NCBI RefSeq assembly: GCF_000422585.1
Contig: NZ_KE383878.1
Coordinates: forward strand, 359,194 to 394,870
Origin: Hugenholtzia roseola DSM 9546
GTDB lineage: Bacteria; Bacteroidota; Bacteroidia; Cytophagales; Bernardetiaceae
Direction of reading: 5' to 3'
DNA: 35,677 nt
Position numbers and translations under genes: made by a program. Of this stretch, positions 24,922 through 33,133 are shown piece after piece (position 1 is the stretch's first letter; each line of letters begins with the position of its first letter). The notes below the pieces were generated by a model, which was given only the letters and a program-made list of their open reading frames with translations, made no database searches and was not told where the DNA came from.

Positions 24922-27465
24922 TCACATACAATCCACGTCAATCACCACCTGTGCAGTGCGAAATTCTTTTTTTGTCAGAAAAGTATCTATGATTTGGGAC
25001 ATTTGCTTTTTTGAAGCCGCCAAATTCCCACTATTGCGCGGAATTTTGATAAGAATAGTGCGCAAATAATAATTTCTAACCCTATCTACCAAAGGCGTAC
25101 TTACCCCTAAAAATTGTGCCTGCGGCTGACTCTGTGCAAAAAGCGATTTCAATTCTTGTAAAATAAGTTCTGCTAACTTTTGCGATATTTTCAAATCTAT
25201 ATGCTTAATCGTAAGCTCGATAAGGCGCACAAAGGGCGGATATTCAAAAAGCTGTCGCTCTCTGATTTCCTTTTCAAAAAAAGCCGAATAATCCTGCATC
25301 TTGACAAAGTGTAAAATGGGATTTTGCGGTTCTAAGGTTTGTATCAAAACCAAACCTTTGGCTTGTTTTCGTCCTGCCCTGCCGCTCACCTGCGTAAGCA
25401 ATTGGAAGGCACGCTCTTGGGCGCGAAAATCGGGAAAGCGCAAAAGCCTATCCATATCAAAAACCCCTACTAAGCTAACGCGCTCAAAATCAAGCCCTTT
25501 GGTAACCATCTGTGTCCCTACCAAAACATCAACTTGGTGCTTTTCGAAGGTTTCAATGATACGCTCGTATGCGGCACGTGTCTTGGTCGTATCTCTATCC
25601 ATGCGCAAGACTCGTGCGCTGGGCAGATAGAGCGGCAGTTCGTCCTCTAATTTTTCTGTACCAAAACCGACAGGAAAGATGCGCTCACTACCACAAGATT
25701 TACAATGGCTATGCGATTTTTCGCGATGTCCGCAATAGTGGCATCTCAATTCTTGGCTGTATTGGTGGTAGGTAAGGCTCACCGAACAGTTTTCGCAGGC
25801 AGGAATATGGTGGCAAATTTGGCACTGTAAATAAGGCGCGTACCCCCTACGATTCTGAAACAAAATCGCCTGCTGTTGTTTTTCTAAGGCTGCGGCTAAG
25901 GCTTCTAAAAGGGGAGGCGAAAAGTCGCCCTTCATCTGATTTTTTTCACGAAAAGGGCGCAAATCTATGGTCTGAATATCGGGCAGGGCAGCCTCGGCAT
26001 ATCGCTGATTGAGATAGACATAGCCATAAACGCCATTTTTTGCCAAATAATAGGTTTCTATCGAAGGCGTAGCCGACCCCAAAAGCACCTTTGCGCCTAA
26101 TTTATGCCCCAAATAAAGGGCGGCATCACGCGCCTGATAGCGCGGTGCAGGGTCATTTTGCTTGTAGGAAGCATCGTGTTCCTCATCTACAATCAAGAGG
26201 CTAAGATTGCGGAAGGGTAAAAAAATGGAGGAGCGCACGCCCACGACAAAATCTATCGTTCCCTCGATAATGCCTTTGCAAACTTCGGCGCGTTCATTAT
26301 CCGAAAAACCCGAATGATACACGCCCATTGCCTTGCCAAAGACGCGGCGCAGACGTGCCACAATTTGCGTCGTTAGGGCAATTTCAGGCAATAAAAACAA
26401 GACCTGCCCCCCTGCTTCTAAGGTCTTTTTTATCAAAGAGATGTAAATTTCGGTCTTGCCGCTGCCCGTAATGCCATGCAACAAGACGGCAGTTTTGCTT
26501 TCGAAAAGATTTAAAATTTGGTTTTCCGCTTGCATTTGGGCAGCACTTAGTTCAAGCGTATCGGTAAAATCTTGGGCTGCAATGTCTATTCTGGAAACGA
26601 TTGTATTAAATTCTTCAAAAATGCCTTTTTCTTGTAGGGTCTTGTAAGAAGATTTGGAAAGACTCTCTCCTGTGGGCGTAGTGAGAAGCAAATCTTTGGT
26701 TACGCCTTCTTCGTTTAGACTTTGGTTTTGTAAAATGGGTAGAAGGGCAAGATAGCGCAGCAAAATTTTATTCTGCTTTTCGGTAAGTTCGGAAAGCAAA
26801 GCCTGTACCCTTTCACGCGCTTGGTAGTTTTTAGAAAGGCGTACCTTTTTGATGATTTTAGGCGAAAACTTGTCTTTGACTTGTTCGTATAATAAAATAG
26901 CAAACTTATCTATCAATTTTTTGAGTATGCTATGAATATTTTTAGTTTCTAAAAGTTCTGAAATTTGCTCATAATCCATCGTTTGGGCTTCCTGCAAGGC
27001 AAAGAGTAGCTTTTTTTCGGCAGGCGAATAGCTGGGGTCTTGTGCTAAATTGCTCAAATCGAAAGCGGGCTGAAGCTGCACCTTGCTTTGGCTGCTCAAT
27101 TTCATACCTGCGGGCAAGGCTGCCTGCATTACCTCACCTATCGGCGCAAGGTAGTAATCGGCTATCCACTGCCAAAATTCGAGATGAGCTTCTTCTAAAT
27201 ACGGTTTTTTGTCTAAAATATCTAAAATGTACTTAACACTTCTTACCTCTGGCGGAGTCTGGTGAATCCGTCTGACCATTCCTGTAAGCAAGCCCCTACC
27301 GCCAAAATTGACCAAAACACGCATGCCCACTTCAAGGTCTTTTTCCCATTGGCGCGGAAGGCGGTAGGTAAAAGTCCCTTTTAGCGGCACAGGAAGCCAT
27401 ACGTCGGCAAAATAAGTGAGTTCCTCTTTATGGGCAGAGGGCGCATTGAAAAGCAGTGAAGACAA
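24922..27465 (-). CDS. priA: Primosomal protein N' (replication restart helicase PriA)
   Basis: 847 residues. The N-terminal PriA DNA-binding domain (about 17-115, FADVWLPVPLKGTFTYRLP, IADYYLAPIGEV) is followed by a DEAH-type helicase: Walker A GITGSGKT (331-338), DEEH (427-430), GSATPS (463-468). Eight cysteines at 548, 551, 557, 560, 575, 578, 588 and 591 form the two zinc sites. The helicase C-terminal lobe has GFGTEKLEDEL and LTQVSGRAGRKQAKG. PriA reloads the replisome at stalled forks. The start is TTG (27465), just before the conserved N-terminus; no in-frame ATG lies upstream in the short gap or before residue 48, so TTG is well supported. Confidence 0.96.
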   Translation of the reverse strand: MSSLLFNAPSAHKEELTYFADVWLPVPLKGTFTYRLPRQWEKDLEVGMRVLVNFGGRGLLTGMVRRIHQTPPEVRSVKYILDILDKKPYLEEAHLEFWQWIADYYLAPIGEVMQAALPAGMKLSSQSKVQLQPAFDLSNLAQDPSYSPAEKKLLFALQEAQTMDYEQISELLETKNIHSILKKLIDKFAILLYEQVKDKFSPKIIKKVRLSKNYQARERVQALLSELTEKQNKILLRYLALLPILQNQSLNEEGVTKDLLLTTPTGESLSKSSYKTLQEKGIFEEFNTIVSRIDIAAQDFTDTLELSAAQMQAENQILNLFESKTAVLLHGITGSGKTEIYISLIKKTLEAGGQVLFLLPEIALTTQIVARLRRVFGKAMGVYHSGFSDNERAEVCKGIIEGTIDFVVGVRSSIFLPFRNLSLLIVDEEHDASYKQNDPAPRYQARDAALYLGHKLGAKVLLGSATPSIETYYLAKNGVYGYVYLNQRYAEAALPDIQTIDLRPFREKNQMKGDFSPPLLEALAAALEKQQQAILFQNRRGYAPYLQCQICHHIPACENCSVSLTYHQYSQELRCHYCGHREKSHSHCKSCGSERIFPVGFGTEKLEDELPLYLPSARVLRMDRDTTKTRAAYERIIETFEKHQVDVLVGTQMVTKGLDFERVSLVGVFDMDRLLRFPDFRAQERAFQLLTQVSGRAGRKQAKGLVLIQTLEPQNPILHFVKMQDYSAFFEKEIRERQLFEYPPFVRLIELTIKHIDLKISQKLAELILQELKSLFAQSQPQAQFLGVSTPLVDRVRNYYLRTILIKIPRNSGNLAASKKQMSQIIDTFLTKKEFRTAQVVIDVDCM

Positions 27466-27491
27466 GGGAGCGAAAATAAAAAGTGGAAAAT

Positions 27492-27510
27492 AAGCCCTTC
27501 TATCGGGCTT
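27492..27510 (-). terminator. Hairpin between the DUF6304-like gene and priA
   Basis: AAGCCC and GGGCTT form a perfect 6-bp stem around 7 nt. On the minus strand it is followed only by ATTTT, so it is a weak terminator or a structure in the priA leader. Confidence 0.4.
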
Positions 27511-27611
27511 TATCCTAAACGAGGAGAGAAGAAAAGACTGACACGCAAATTTAACAAAAAAACATCTTTGTCCTACCTTTATTTGCCCTACCGCTCTTTT
27601 TTAGACTTATG

Positions 27612-28271
27612 CTATCCCCTATATCCTGCGCCTTTACTACGAGGCTGAAATTTAGAACAAAGATGGGTTTCGCCTACCTTACCGCCATGCTTTTCCATAA
27701 TTTCCATAAAATCTTCTTTGCTTTTTACGCGCTCATATTGCTCTCTAATGGGTTCATAACAGAACAGAGTCCCCCAAAAGCCTTGTCCATACACGCTATA
27801 ATCCGAAAAAGCACAACCAAAACAGCATTTAAGACGATAAGCGTCAGCAAGTTTTTCCTGAATTTGCTGCAAAGCCGTTTCAAAGAAGTCGCCTTTGCCC
27901 TCATACAGAACCTTTGCGTTGGGAAGGGTGAGCGTTAAGTTTAACATTTGTTTGGCAGGATTTTTTTGCAAGATGATAACAATTTGAAGACTTGCCACTA
28001 CCCTTTCCGACATATCCAGATTCGTAACCTCCAAAGGCAAGACAAACGCCATTTCATAGTTGGTTAGAAAACCTTGCTCACAGAGGCTAAAACGTTTCGG
28101 CAAATCGCCAAGAGCAGGAAGGTAAGATTTTGAGGTCAGACCAAAATCATCTAACATATCGCCCACAAAGGTAAAACCTTCAAGCACAAGCGTAAATTGT
28201 CCCTCGTAGAGATGCAGGTCTGTATAGATTTCACCGACAGAATCGCGATAAATCACTTTAAAGGTTTCCAA
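27612..28271 (-). CDS. DUF6304-like protein of unknown function
   Basis: 219 residues, no signal peptide or membrane segment. The C-terminal part has a cysteine-rich core, KCCFGCAFSDYSVYGQGFWGTLFCYE (Cys 149, 150, 153, 171), which matches what is remembered of DUF6304; the N-terminal half is beta-rich. The spacing of the cysteines would allow a metal site. The start is TTG at 28271; an in-frame TAA four codons upstream and no ATG before residue 39 support this. It lies upstream of priA with 146 bp between. Confidence 0.6.
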   Translation of the reverse strand: METFKVIYRDSVGEIYTDLHLYEGQFTLVLEGFTFVGDMLDDFGLTSKSYLPALGDLPKRFSLCEQGFLTNYEMAFVLPLEVTNLDMSERVVASLQIVIILQKNPAKQMLNLTLTLPNAKVLYEGKGDFFETALQQIQEKLADAYRLKCCFGCAFSDYSVYGQGFWGTLFCYEPIREQYERVKSKEDFMEIMEKHGGKVGETHLCSKFQPRSKGAGYRG

Positions 28272-28313
28272 TTTTGATATATTTTATATGATTTTTTATT
28301 AAAAAATAAAAAC

Positions 28314-28333
28314 TTTGGACAAGTTTGGACAAG
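28314..28333. repeat. Exact tandem 10-bp repeat (two copies)
   Basis: TTTGGACAAG occurs twice without a gap, about 45 bp ahead of the DUF6304-like gene and 120 bp ahead of the TPR-phosphatase gene. It could be a repressor site for either gene or chance. Confidence 0.4.
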
Positions 28334-28453
28334 TGTTGCACGTTGAAATATCGCAGCAAAAGCATCAAGATAATAAAAAATGCCATTTTGTCATAAAGCA
28401 AGTACAATGCGCCCAATTTTTGCTATCTTTATCGCATCTTTTTTCTGACCTAT

Positions 28454-30379
28454 ATGACCCTTTTAGCCCAAAGACTTCAAAAACTACTTACCGAAATAGA
28501 CCTTGCCCCTACGCCCGAAGCACGCCTCGATGCCAAGCTCAAAGTGGCATGGGAGTATATGGTGATGGGCAACCCAAGTGAATCGTATCGCTGGTGTGAG
28601 GAAATTGAAAGGGAAGCACTCGCCCTTCAATATCAGCGCGGTTTGGCAGAGGCATGGCAGCAATGGGGTTTTGTAGCCAATACCTTAGGAAAAACACAAA
28701 TTGCCTTAGAAAAACTCGAAGGGGCGGAAAAGATTTTCCTACAATTAGAAGACAAGGCAGGTATTGCCTCTGTTATCGGTCGGAAAGGAGCGGTCTATTG
28801 GGGCATGGGCAATTACGACAAAGGGCTTGAATACGCCTTTCAGTCGCTCAAATGGGCGCAGGAAAGCCCTGAACGCCTCTTTGAAGGCTATTCCAACTAC
28901 CTTATCGGGGGTTATTTTTTTGATTTGAAAGACTACGCCCAATCCTACCAATACTACAAAACTGCCTACGACATCTTCGAAAAACTAAACGAAAAGGCAG
29001 GCATGGGGCGTGCCATGAACGGCATGGCGAACAATTTGATGCTCAAAGGCAAATACACCGAAGCCTTAGCCAAGCTCGAAGCCTCTTTGCTCCTTCACCT
29101 CGAACTAAACAACCTCAACAACCTTTCGCGCGACTACAACGATTTAGGAAAACTACAAGCCCTTTTAGGCAATACCAAAGAAGCCTTTATTTTCTATGAA
29201 AAAGCCCTGACTATCAGACGCGAACAACGCTACTTGGCAGGCATGGCAACGACGCTCATCGAACTGGGCGAACTTAACTTTCAAACGCAGGCTCTGACAG
29301 AAGCCATCAAGTATTTGGAAGAAGCCGTCAATATCTGCAAAGAGATACAGTCGCACGCCAAACTTTTTCGCGCCTATCAGATTTTGGCTCAAATTTACAA
29401 ACAGCAGGGCAATTTTGAACAAGCCTACCACTACTTGGCGCAATTTGTATCCGTAAAAGAGGAAACCTTGGGCAACGAAAACCAGACCCTCCTTAAAAAT
29501 CTCAAAAACCAATTTGAAACAGAAAAGGCACAGCGCGAAAGCGAAATTTTCCGCCTCCGCAATGTAGAACTCAAAGCCGCATACGACCTGATAGCGCAAA
29601 AAAATAAAGACATCACCGCCAGCATTACCTACTCACAGCGGATTCAGGCGGCAATCTTACCCAACGAAACGACACTATCGCACATCTTACCCCAACATTT
29701 CGTCTTGTATCAGCCTCGCGACATCGTATCGGGCGATTTCTATTGGGCTTGGGCAGAGGGCAATAGGAAAATCATTGTCGTTGCCGACTGCACAGGGCAT
29801 GGCGTACCGGGTGCCATCATGACCATGCTCGGAAATAGCCTGCTCAATAGCCTGATTTTGGAACGCAACATTTGGCAGCCGCACCTGATTTTAGAGAATT
29901 TAGACAAAAAGGTTTTAGCCACCCTACACCAAAGCGCACAAGACGGCATGGACGCTGCCGTAGTTTTGATAGAAAACAATACCCTGACTTTTGCAGGTGC
30001 AAAATCCTCTCTCATTCGCCTTAGAAAGGACAAAGGGCAGGCAAAACATCAAGTAGAGCGTTGGAAGGGCAGCATCTTTTCAATCGGCGGCGATACCAAA
30101 ATAGAGAAACGCTTTTCTACCCAAAGCCTAAACATTGCGGAAAACGACATTTTCTACCTCTCCACCGACGGCTACCAAGACCAATTTGGAGGCGCACAAA
30201 ATCGCAAATTTAGCTCGCGGCAATTTTTAGAAATGCTTGCCCAAATCGCCCATCTGCCTTTGGAAGCCCAAAAACAACACCTTTTGGAAACACACCTGCA
30301 ATGGAAAGGCGAACAAAAACAAACCGACGATATTTTAGTGATGGGATTTATGCCCTTTGTGGAACTTTCCGAAAGCTAA
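28454..30379 (+). CDS. TPR-repeat PP2C/SpoIIE-type serine phosphatase
   Basis: 641 residues, no membrane segment. Residues 1-370 are about eight TPR units of the Rap/LGN kind (for example GNYDKGLEYAFQSL, GKYTEALAKLEASL, GNTKEAFIFYEKAL, GNFEQAYHYLAQFV). A coiled coil (about 370-410) leads to a PP2C domain (about 415-635) with SGDFYW, DCTGHGVPGA, DGMDAAVVL, STDGYQDQFGG and DDILVMGF. The boundary segment DITASITYSQRIQAAILP is almost the same as in the receiver-phosphatase at 13915, so the two catalytic modules are paralogues with different sensors. TPRs probably bind a regulator peptide or protein. The gene stands alone between divergent DUF6304-like and the tmRNA gene. Confidence 0.9.
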   Translation: MTLLAQRLQKLLTEIDLAPTPEARLDAKLKVAWEYMVMGNPSESYRWCEEIEREALALQYQRGLAEAWQQWGFVANTLGKTQIALEKLEGAEKIFLQLEDKAGIASVIGRKGAVYWGMGNYDKGLEYAFQSLKWAQESPERLFEGYSNYLIGGYFFDLKDYAQSYQYYKTAYDIFEKLNEKAGMGRAMNGMANNLMLKGKYTEALAKLEASLLLHLELNNLNNLSRDYNDLGKLQALLGNTKEAFIFYEKALTIRREQRYLAGMATTLIELGELNFQTQALTEAIKYLEEAVNICKEIQSHAKLFRAYQILAQIYKQQGNFEQAYHYLAQFVSVKEETLGNENQTLLKNLKNQFETEKAQRESEIFRLRNVELKAAYDLIAQKNKDITASITYSQRIQAAILPNETTLSHILPQHFVLYQPRDIVSGDFYWAWAEGNRKIIVVADCTGHGVPGAIMTMLGNSLLNSLILERNIWQPHLILENLDKKVLATLHQSAQDGMDAAVVLIENNTLTFAGAKSSLIRLRKDKGQAKHQVERWKGSIFSIGGDTKIEKRFSTQSLNIAENDIFYLSTDGYQDQFGGAQNRKFSSRQFLEMLAQIAHLPLEAQKQHLLETHLQWKGEQKQTDDILVMGFMPFVELSES

Positions 30380-30445
30380 AACGGTTTAGGATACAGAAAG
30401 GCACGAAAAAAGGGCGAAGAAAAAATGTTAAAACAAGCGTTCTTT

Positions 30446-30477
30446 TTTGAAAATGAACCTATTTTTTCATACCTTTG
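30446..30477 (+). promoter_or_regulatory. Promoter of the tmRNA gene
   Basis: TTTG (30446-30449), 20 nt, TACCTTTG (30470-30477). Matches the Bacteroidota consensus and sits 27 bp ahead of the mature 5' end, leaving a short leader to be removed by RNase P. Confidence 0.75.
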
Positions 30478-30599
30478 CAAACCTTTCTATACCACACCTC
30501 AAACGGGGGTGACTGGCTTTGACAGCGTGAAGTATTTGGGTGCATAAGCAAGTCGGCTGATGGAAATGATGCCGTAATAAGCCTTTCCAAACCATATCT

Positions 30600-30629
30600 G
30601 GCGAATCTAACTACGCCATGGCTGCCTAA
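30600..30629 (+). CDS. tmRNA tag peptide frame (GESNYAMAA)
   Basis: Resume codon GGC at 30600, then GAA TCT AAC TAC GCC ATG GCT GCC and TAA. The ending AMAA in place of the frequent ALAA keeps the small hydrophobic tail recognised by ClpXP-type proteases. Confidence 0.9.
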   Translation, partial: GESNYAMAA

Positions 30630-30854
30630 TTCCAGGAATTAAGCATACGCCATCATCCTTGCTAAGATTCCTCTTTTCGCCGAATTTTAGCGCATAGGGT
30701 GTCGAAACCCTGCGAAAATATACACGAGTAGTGCCTCGATACTTGTGCGAACCCTTAGAGGATAAGGCGAAGGTATTGGTTCGTTGTTACCGAACCCAAG
30801 CTCGAAAATCTCAAACACAACTAAACTTGTAGAAGGCATCACTTGTACCGCGTT

Positions 30855-30884
30855 TGGACGTGGGTTCGATTCCCACCACCTCCA
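30855..30884. other. Probable attachment site at the tmRNA 3' end
   Basis: The T arm and acceptor end of tmRNA genes are classic integration sites, and an integrase gene starts 188 bp further right. The second copy of this segment would be expected beyond the right edge of the window and cannot be seen. Confidence 0.5.
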
Positions 30885-30911
30885 CAAAGGGCAGCAATAG
30901 GCAGCCCAAAA

Positions 30912-30944
30912 GTGCCTTTTTTCGCATAGGCACGCCTTTTTTTT
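30912..30944 (+). terminator. Terminator of the tmRNA gene
   Basis: GTGCCT (30912-30917) and AGGCAC (30928-30933) form a 6-bp stem, followed by GCC and eight T (30937-30944). Confidence 0.75.
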
Positions 30945-30968
30945 AGCATTTTGAAGATACCCACAAAA

Positions 30969-31013
30969 TAGGTGCATGAGTAGGTGCAACGATTCGAGTT
31001 AGGTATCATAGGT
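30969..31013. promoter_or_regulatory. Cluster of four TAGGT motifs, possible integrase arm sites
   Basis: TAGGT occurs at 30969, 30981, 31000 and 31009; the first two are TAGGTGCA in direct repeat 12 bp apart. The cluster lies between the presumed attachment site and the integrase start, where arm-type or operator sites are expected. Confidence 0.35.
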
Positions 31014-31072
31014 TAGGGACTGCAAATTTAAACCCTAATCTCTCAATTTATGTTAAAAAAAAAGTAAGATTT

Positions 31073-32206
31073 ATGAACATCTGTTTTTACAGACGAAAGG
31101 TGAATGATAAACACTATATCTATTGCAAGATATTGTATAATAGTGTTTATTGTTTGCCTTTTTCTGTGGGCATCAAACTCGAAAGCCCAAAACAGTGGCA
31201 AAAAGGGCGTTTTGTGGGCAAATTCGCCCAACAATACAACGACCGTATCACGCTCATTAAAAGCGATTTGCTACAAATCTATAATCGGCTTGTATCGCTC
31301 AAAGAAGATATTACAGCCCAAAAAATCAAAGATTTGTACCAAAATGGCGAAAAACCGCCTATTTCAGTCCTTGAACTCTATAAAGGTTTTATCCAAAAAA
31401 AATTAGATGATAAAACCTTAGCCGACACAACCCTGCAAAAATATAGGCTACACTTGCAAGAATTTGAAATGTTTTGCAATGAAAACCATTGCATGGCATT
31501 GCAAGCAAGTAATTTCGGTATGCAGGAAGTACAAAGTTATTTCGTCTTTTTAAGCAAAAAGGGAAATAGCCTTGTAACCATTCGCAAAAAAATAGGCTCT
31601 TTGCAAAAAGCCTTTGAAGAAGCCGAGCTTTCGGAATTGATACCGAAAAGCAAAATAAAAGCCTTTCGCATCAAAGTCCGCAGCCAAAGAAAAGCGATTA
31701 TCTTTCTGACTGCCAAAGAGTTAAGTAAATTAGAACAAACCCAAATGCCTAACGAAAGGCTCGAAAAAATTAAGGATTTGTTTCTTTTTCAATGCTATAC
31801 GGGTCTATCTTTTGCAGACATGGCGCGTTTTGAGTTTGCGCGTGATGTGCGAAAAGAGGGCGATGTCTTTTGGCTGCAAATGCAACGGCAAAAGACTGGC
31901 ACGCCTTTTTTTGTACCGTTGTTAGAAAAAAAAGTATTTATCTTATTAGAAAAGTACAAAAATAAGCTACCACTTTTAGGAAATGGCAACTACAATGTCT
32001 ATCTAAAAGAGGTCGCACAGGTAGCCAAAATCGACAAGCCCCTGACTACACACGTCGGGCGAAAGACCTTCGCCAACGCCATGCTCGCCAAAAAGGGCGT
32101 TTCCTTTGAAGTTTTAGCCAAGATGTTAGGGCATAGCGATACGCGCGTTACGGGTGAGCATTACGCCCAAGTTTTAAAAGAGAGAATATTAAAAGAGATG
32201 ATTTAA
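31073..32206 (+). CDS. Tyrosine recombinase / integrase
   Basis: 377 residues. An arm-binding-like beta domain (1-60, FSVGIKLESPKQWQKGRF), a SAM-like core-binding domain (about 95-195) and the catalytic domain (about 210-377). Catalytic residues: K274 in QKTGTPFFV, H327 and R330 in THVGRKTF, H354 in KMLGHSD and nucleophile Y364 in EHYAQV. The first arginine of the family is replaced by S246 (CYTGLSFADM), as known for IntDOT and other Bacteroidota recombinases, so the enzyme is probably active. It starts 188 bp behind the tmRNA gene and reads away from it. Expected role: integration and excision of the element at ssrA. Confidence 0.92.
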   Translation: MNICFYRRKVNDKHYIYCKILYNSVYCLPFSVGIKLESPKQWQKGRFVGKFAQQYNDRITLIKSDLLQIYNRLVSLKEDITAQKIKDLYQNGEKPPISVLELYKGFIQKKLDDKTLADTTLQKYRLHLQEFEMFCNENHCMALQASNFGMQEVQSYFVFLSKKGNSLVTIRKKIGSLQKAFEEAELSELIPKSKIKAFRIKVRSQRKAIIFLTAKELSKLEQTQMPNERLEKIKDLFLFQCYTGLSFADMARFEFARDVRKEGDVFWLQMQRQKTGTPFFVPLLEKKVFILLEKYKNKLPLLGNGNYNVYLKEVAQVAKIDKPLTTHVGRKTFANAMLAKKGVSFEVLAKMLGHSDTRVTGEHYAQVLKERILKEMI

Positions 32207-32375
32207 GATAGATTTACCCCTTTTTCAAATGTAAGTTTTCCCTTATTTTTCAATTTTTACAAAAGGGAACAAAAAAAGCTAAGTGCCTAAAAATAAGCTA
32301 TTTATACTTCGCTGCGGAATGGGTATCAGCAAAGAGCTTTACAAGATGCAATCCTTAATTTTAGTGTAAGAAAAG

Positions 32376-32405
32376 GCAAAAAAAAAGACCACCAAAGGCA
32401 GCCTT
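32376..32405 (-). terminator. Terminator of the small-gene operon
   Basis: On the minus strand AAGGCTGCC and GGTGGTCTT form a 9-bp stem (three G-T pairs) around TTT, followed by about eight T. It closes the operon that runs in from the right edge. Confidence 0.65.
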
Positions 32406-32437
32406 CTTTTTTGAATCTATAAGCAAAAATACACCAC

Positions 32438-32806
32438 CTAAACGGTTTTCTTTCGCGCTTCGGCAATTAGTTTGCCCAAGCCCACGATTTGTAAAAATAC
32501 AAAAATTGTCTGTTCGCCTATTTTTTCGGCGTTTTCATTCGGCAAATTGAAATATTCGGCTACTGCCTTTCGAAGTTCGACGCGCTCGGCATCACTCAAA
32601 TCGTTCAGTTCTTTTGGAACGTCCTGAATGGTCGTAAATACTGAAAGGCTTCGAAGTGCCAAAGGCACGCCTTTGAGTAGCACCTCACCCCTTGTTACTT
32701 TGCCGTCTGCCAAAATTTCGGCTGTCGCGTCCGCTAAATCACCTACAAAAGCCACAATTTTTTTTGTGTTTTCGATTCCGTAGGCTTCTTTTTCTTGCAT
32801 CTCCAT
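32438..32806 (-). CDS. Unrecognised small protein, last gene of the operon
   Basis: 122 residues, acidic N-terminal half and basic end, no signal peptide; helical throughout by composition. It contains ILADGKVTRGEVLLKGVPLALRSL and DLSDAERVELRKAVAEYF. The mid segment is moderately hydrophobic but not a clear membrane helix. I do not recognise the family; similar small helical proteins occur in Bacteroidota prophages, so a virion or lysis accessory role is possible. It starts 36 bp behind the coiled-coil protein and is followed by the operon terminator. Confidence 0.7.
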   Translation of the reverse strand: MEMQEKEAYGIENTKKIVAFVGDLADATAEILADGKVTRGEVLLKGVPLALRSLSVFTTIQDVPKELNDLSDAERVELRKAVAEYFNLPNENAEKIGEQTIFVFLQIVGLGKLIAEARKKTV

Positions 32807-32842
32807 AAAAGAAAATAAAAAGTTGAAAAAAATATAAAAATT

Positions 32843-33133
32843 TTAGTCTTTCGCCAATTTTTCTTGTAAAGATTTGATTTCGTGTTTCAATTCCGAAACC
32901 ATCTCTTTTAGGGCTAAAATGCTGTTTTCCAAAGACGTTGTTTTTTCTTCGCGCTTTTCTTCGAGGTGCGAAATGCGCTCTTTCATTGAGCTATTGGCGA
33001 TTTTGAGGTAAGATATTTCATTTCGATTATCACGAACCGACATGTATAGCCTAAAAGCCCACTGCACAAGCCCAACGCCGCCTAACGATTGAAAAATAAT
33101 TAGCCCTTTGAAAAGTGTGTCTAAATCGTTCAT
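32843..33133 (-). CDS. Small membrane protein with cytoplasmic coiled coil (holin- or spanin-like layout)
   Basis: 96 residues from the ATG at 33133. A longer form from 33223 would overlap the hydrolase gene by 94 bp; the chosen ATG overlaps its TGA by four bases (ATGA), a typical coupling. One hydrophobic helix (about 8-30, LIIFQSLGGVGLVQWAFRL) is followed by a long charged coiled coil (about 38-95, ISHLEEK, ENSILALKEMVSELKHEIKSL). Size and position behind a peptidoglycan hydrolase fit a lysis or membrane accessory protein, but no family is recognised. Confidence 0.75.
   Translation of the reverse strand: MNDLDTLFKGLIIFQSLGGVGLVQWAFRLYMSVRDNRNEISYLKIANSSMKERISHLEEKREEKTTSLENSILALKEMVSELKHEIKSLQEKLAKD

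Larger units (their letters stand above)
30505..30884 (+). ncRNA. ssrA: Transfer-messenger RNA (tmRNA), one-piece type
   Basis: The 5' end GGGGGTGACTGGCTTTGACA and the 3' end with T arm GTGGG-TTCGATT-CCCAC and CACCTCC pair to form a tRNA-like acceptor stem (GGGGGTG with CACCTCC, one G-T pair); the discriminator is A at 30884 and CCA is not encoded. The tag reading frame begins with GGC at 30600 and runs GESNYAMAA to a TAA at 30627-30629, with the usual stop-like context and pseudoknot region behind. tmRNA rescues stalled ribosomes and marks the peptide for proteolysis. Length 380 nt is normal. The gene is directly followed by an integrase gene, which fits use of its 3' end as attachment site. 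Confidence 0.97.

Noticed and set aside
30687-30989. A 100-residue frame on the minus strand (with WRWWESNPRPNAVQ)
   Set aside because: It is the antisense of the tmRNA 3' half, a well-known source of false protein predictions.
32238-32269. Inverted repeat TTCCCTT/AAGGGAA behind the integrase as terminator
   Set aside because: The loop is 18 nt and no T run follows on the plus strand, so it is not convincing.
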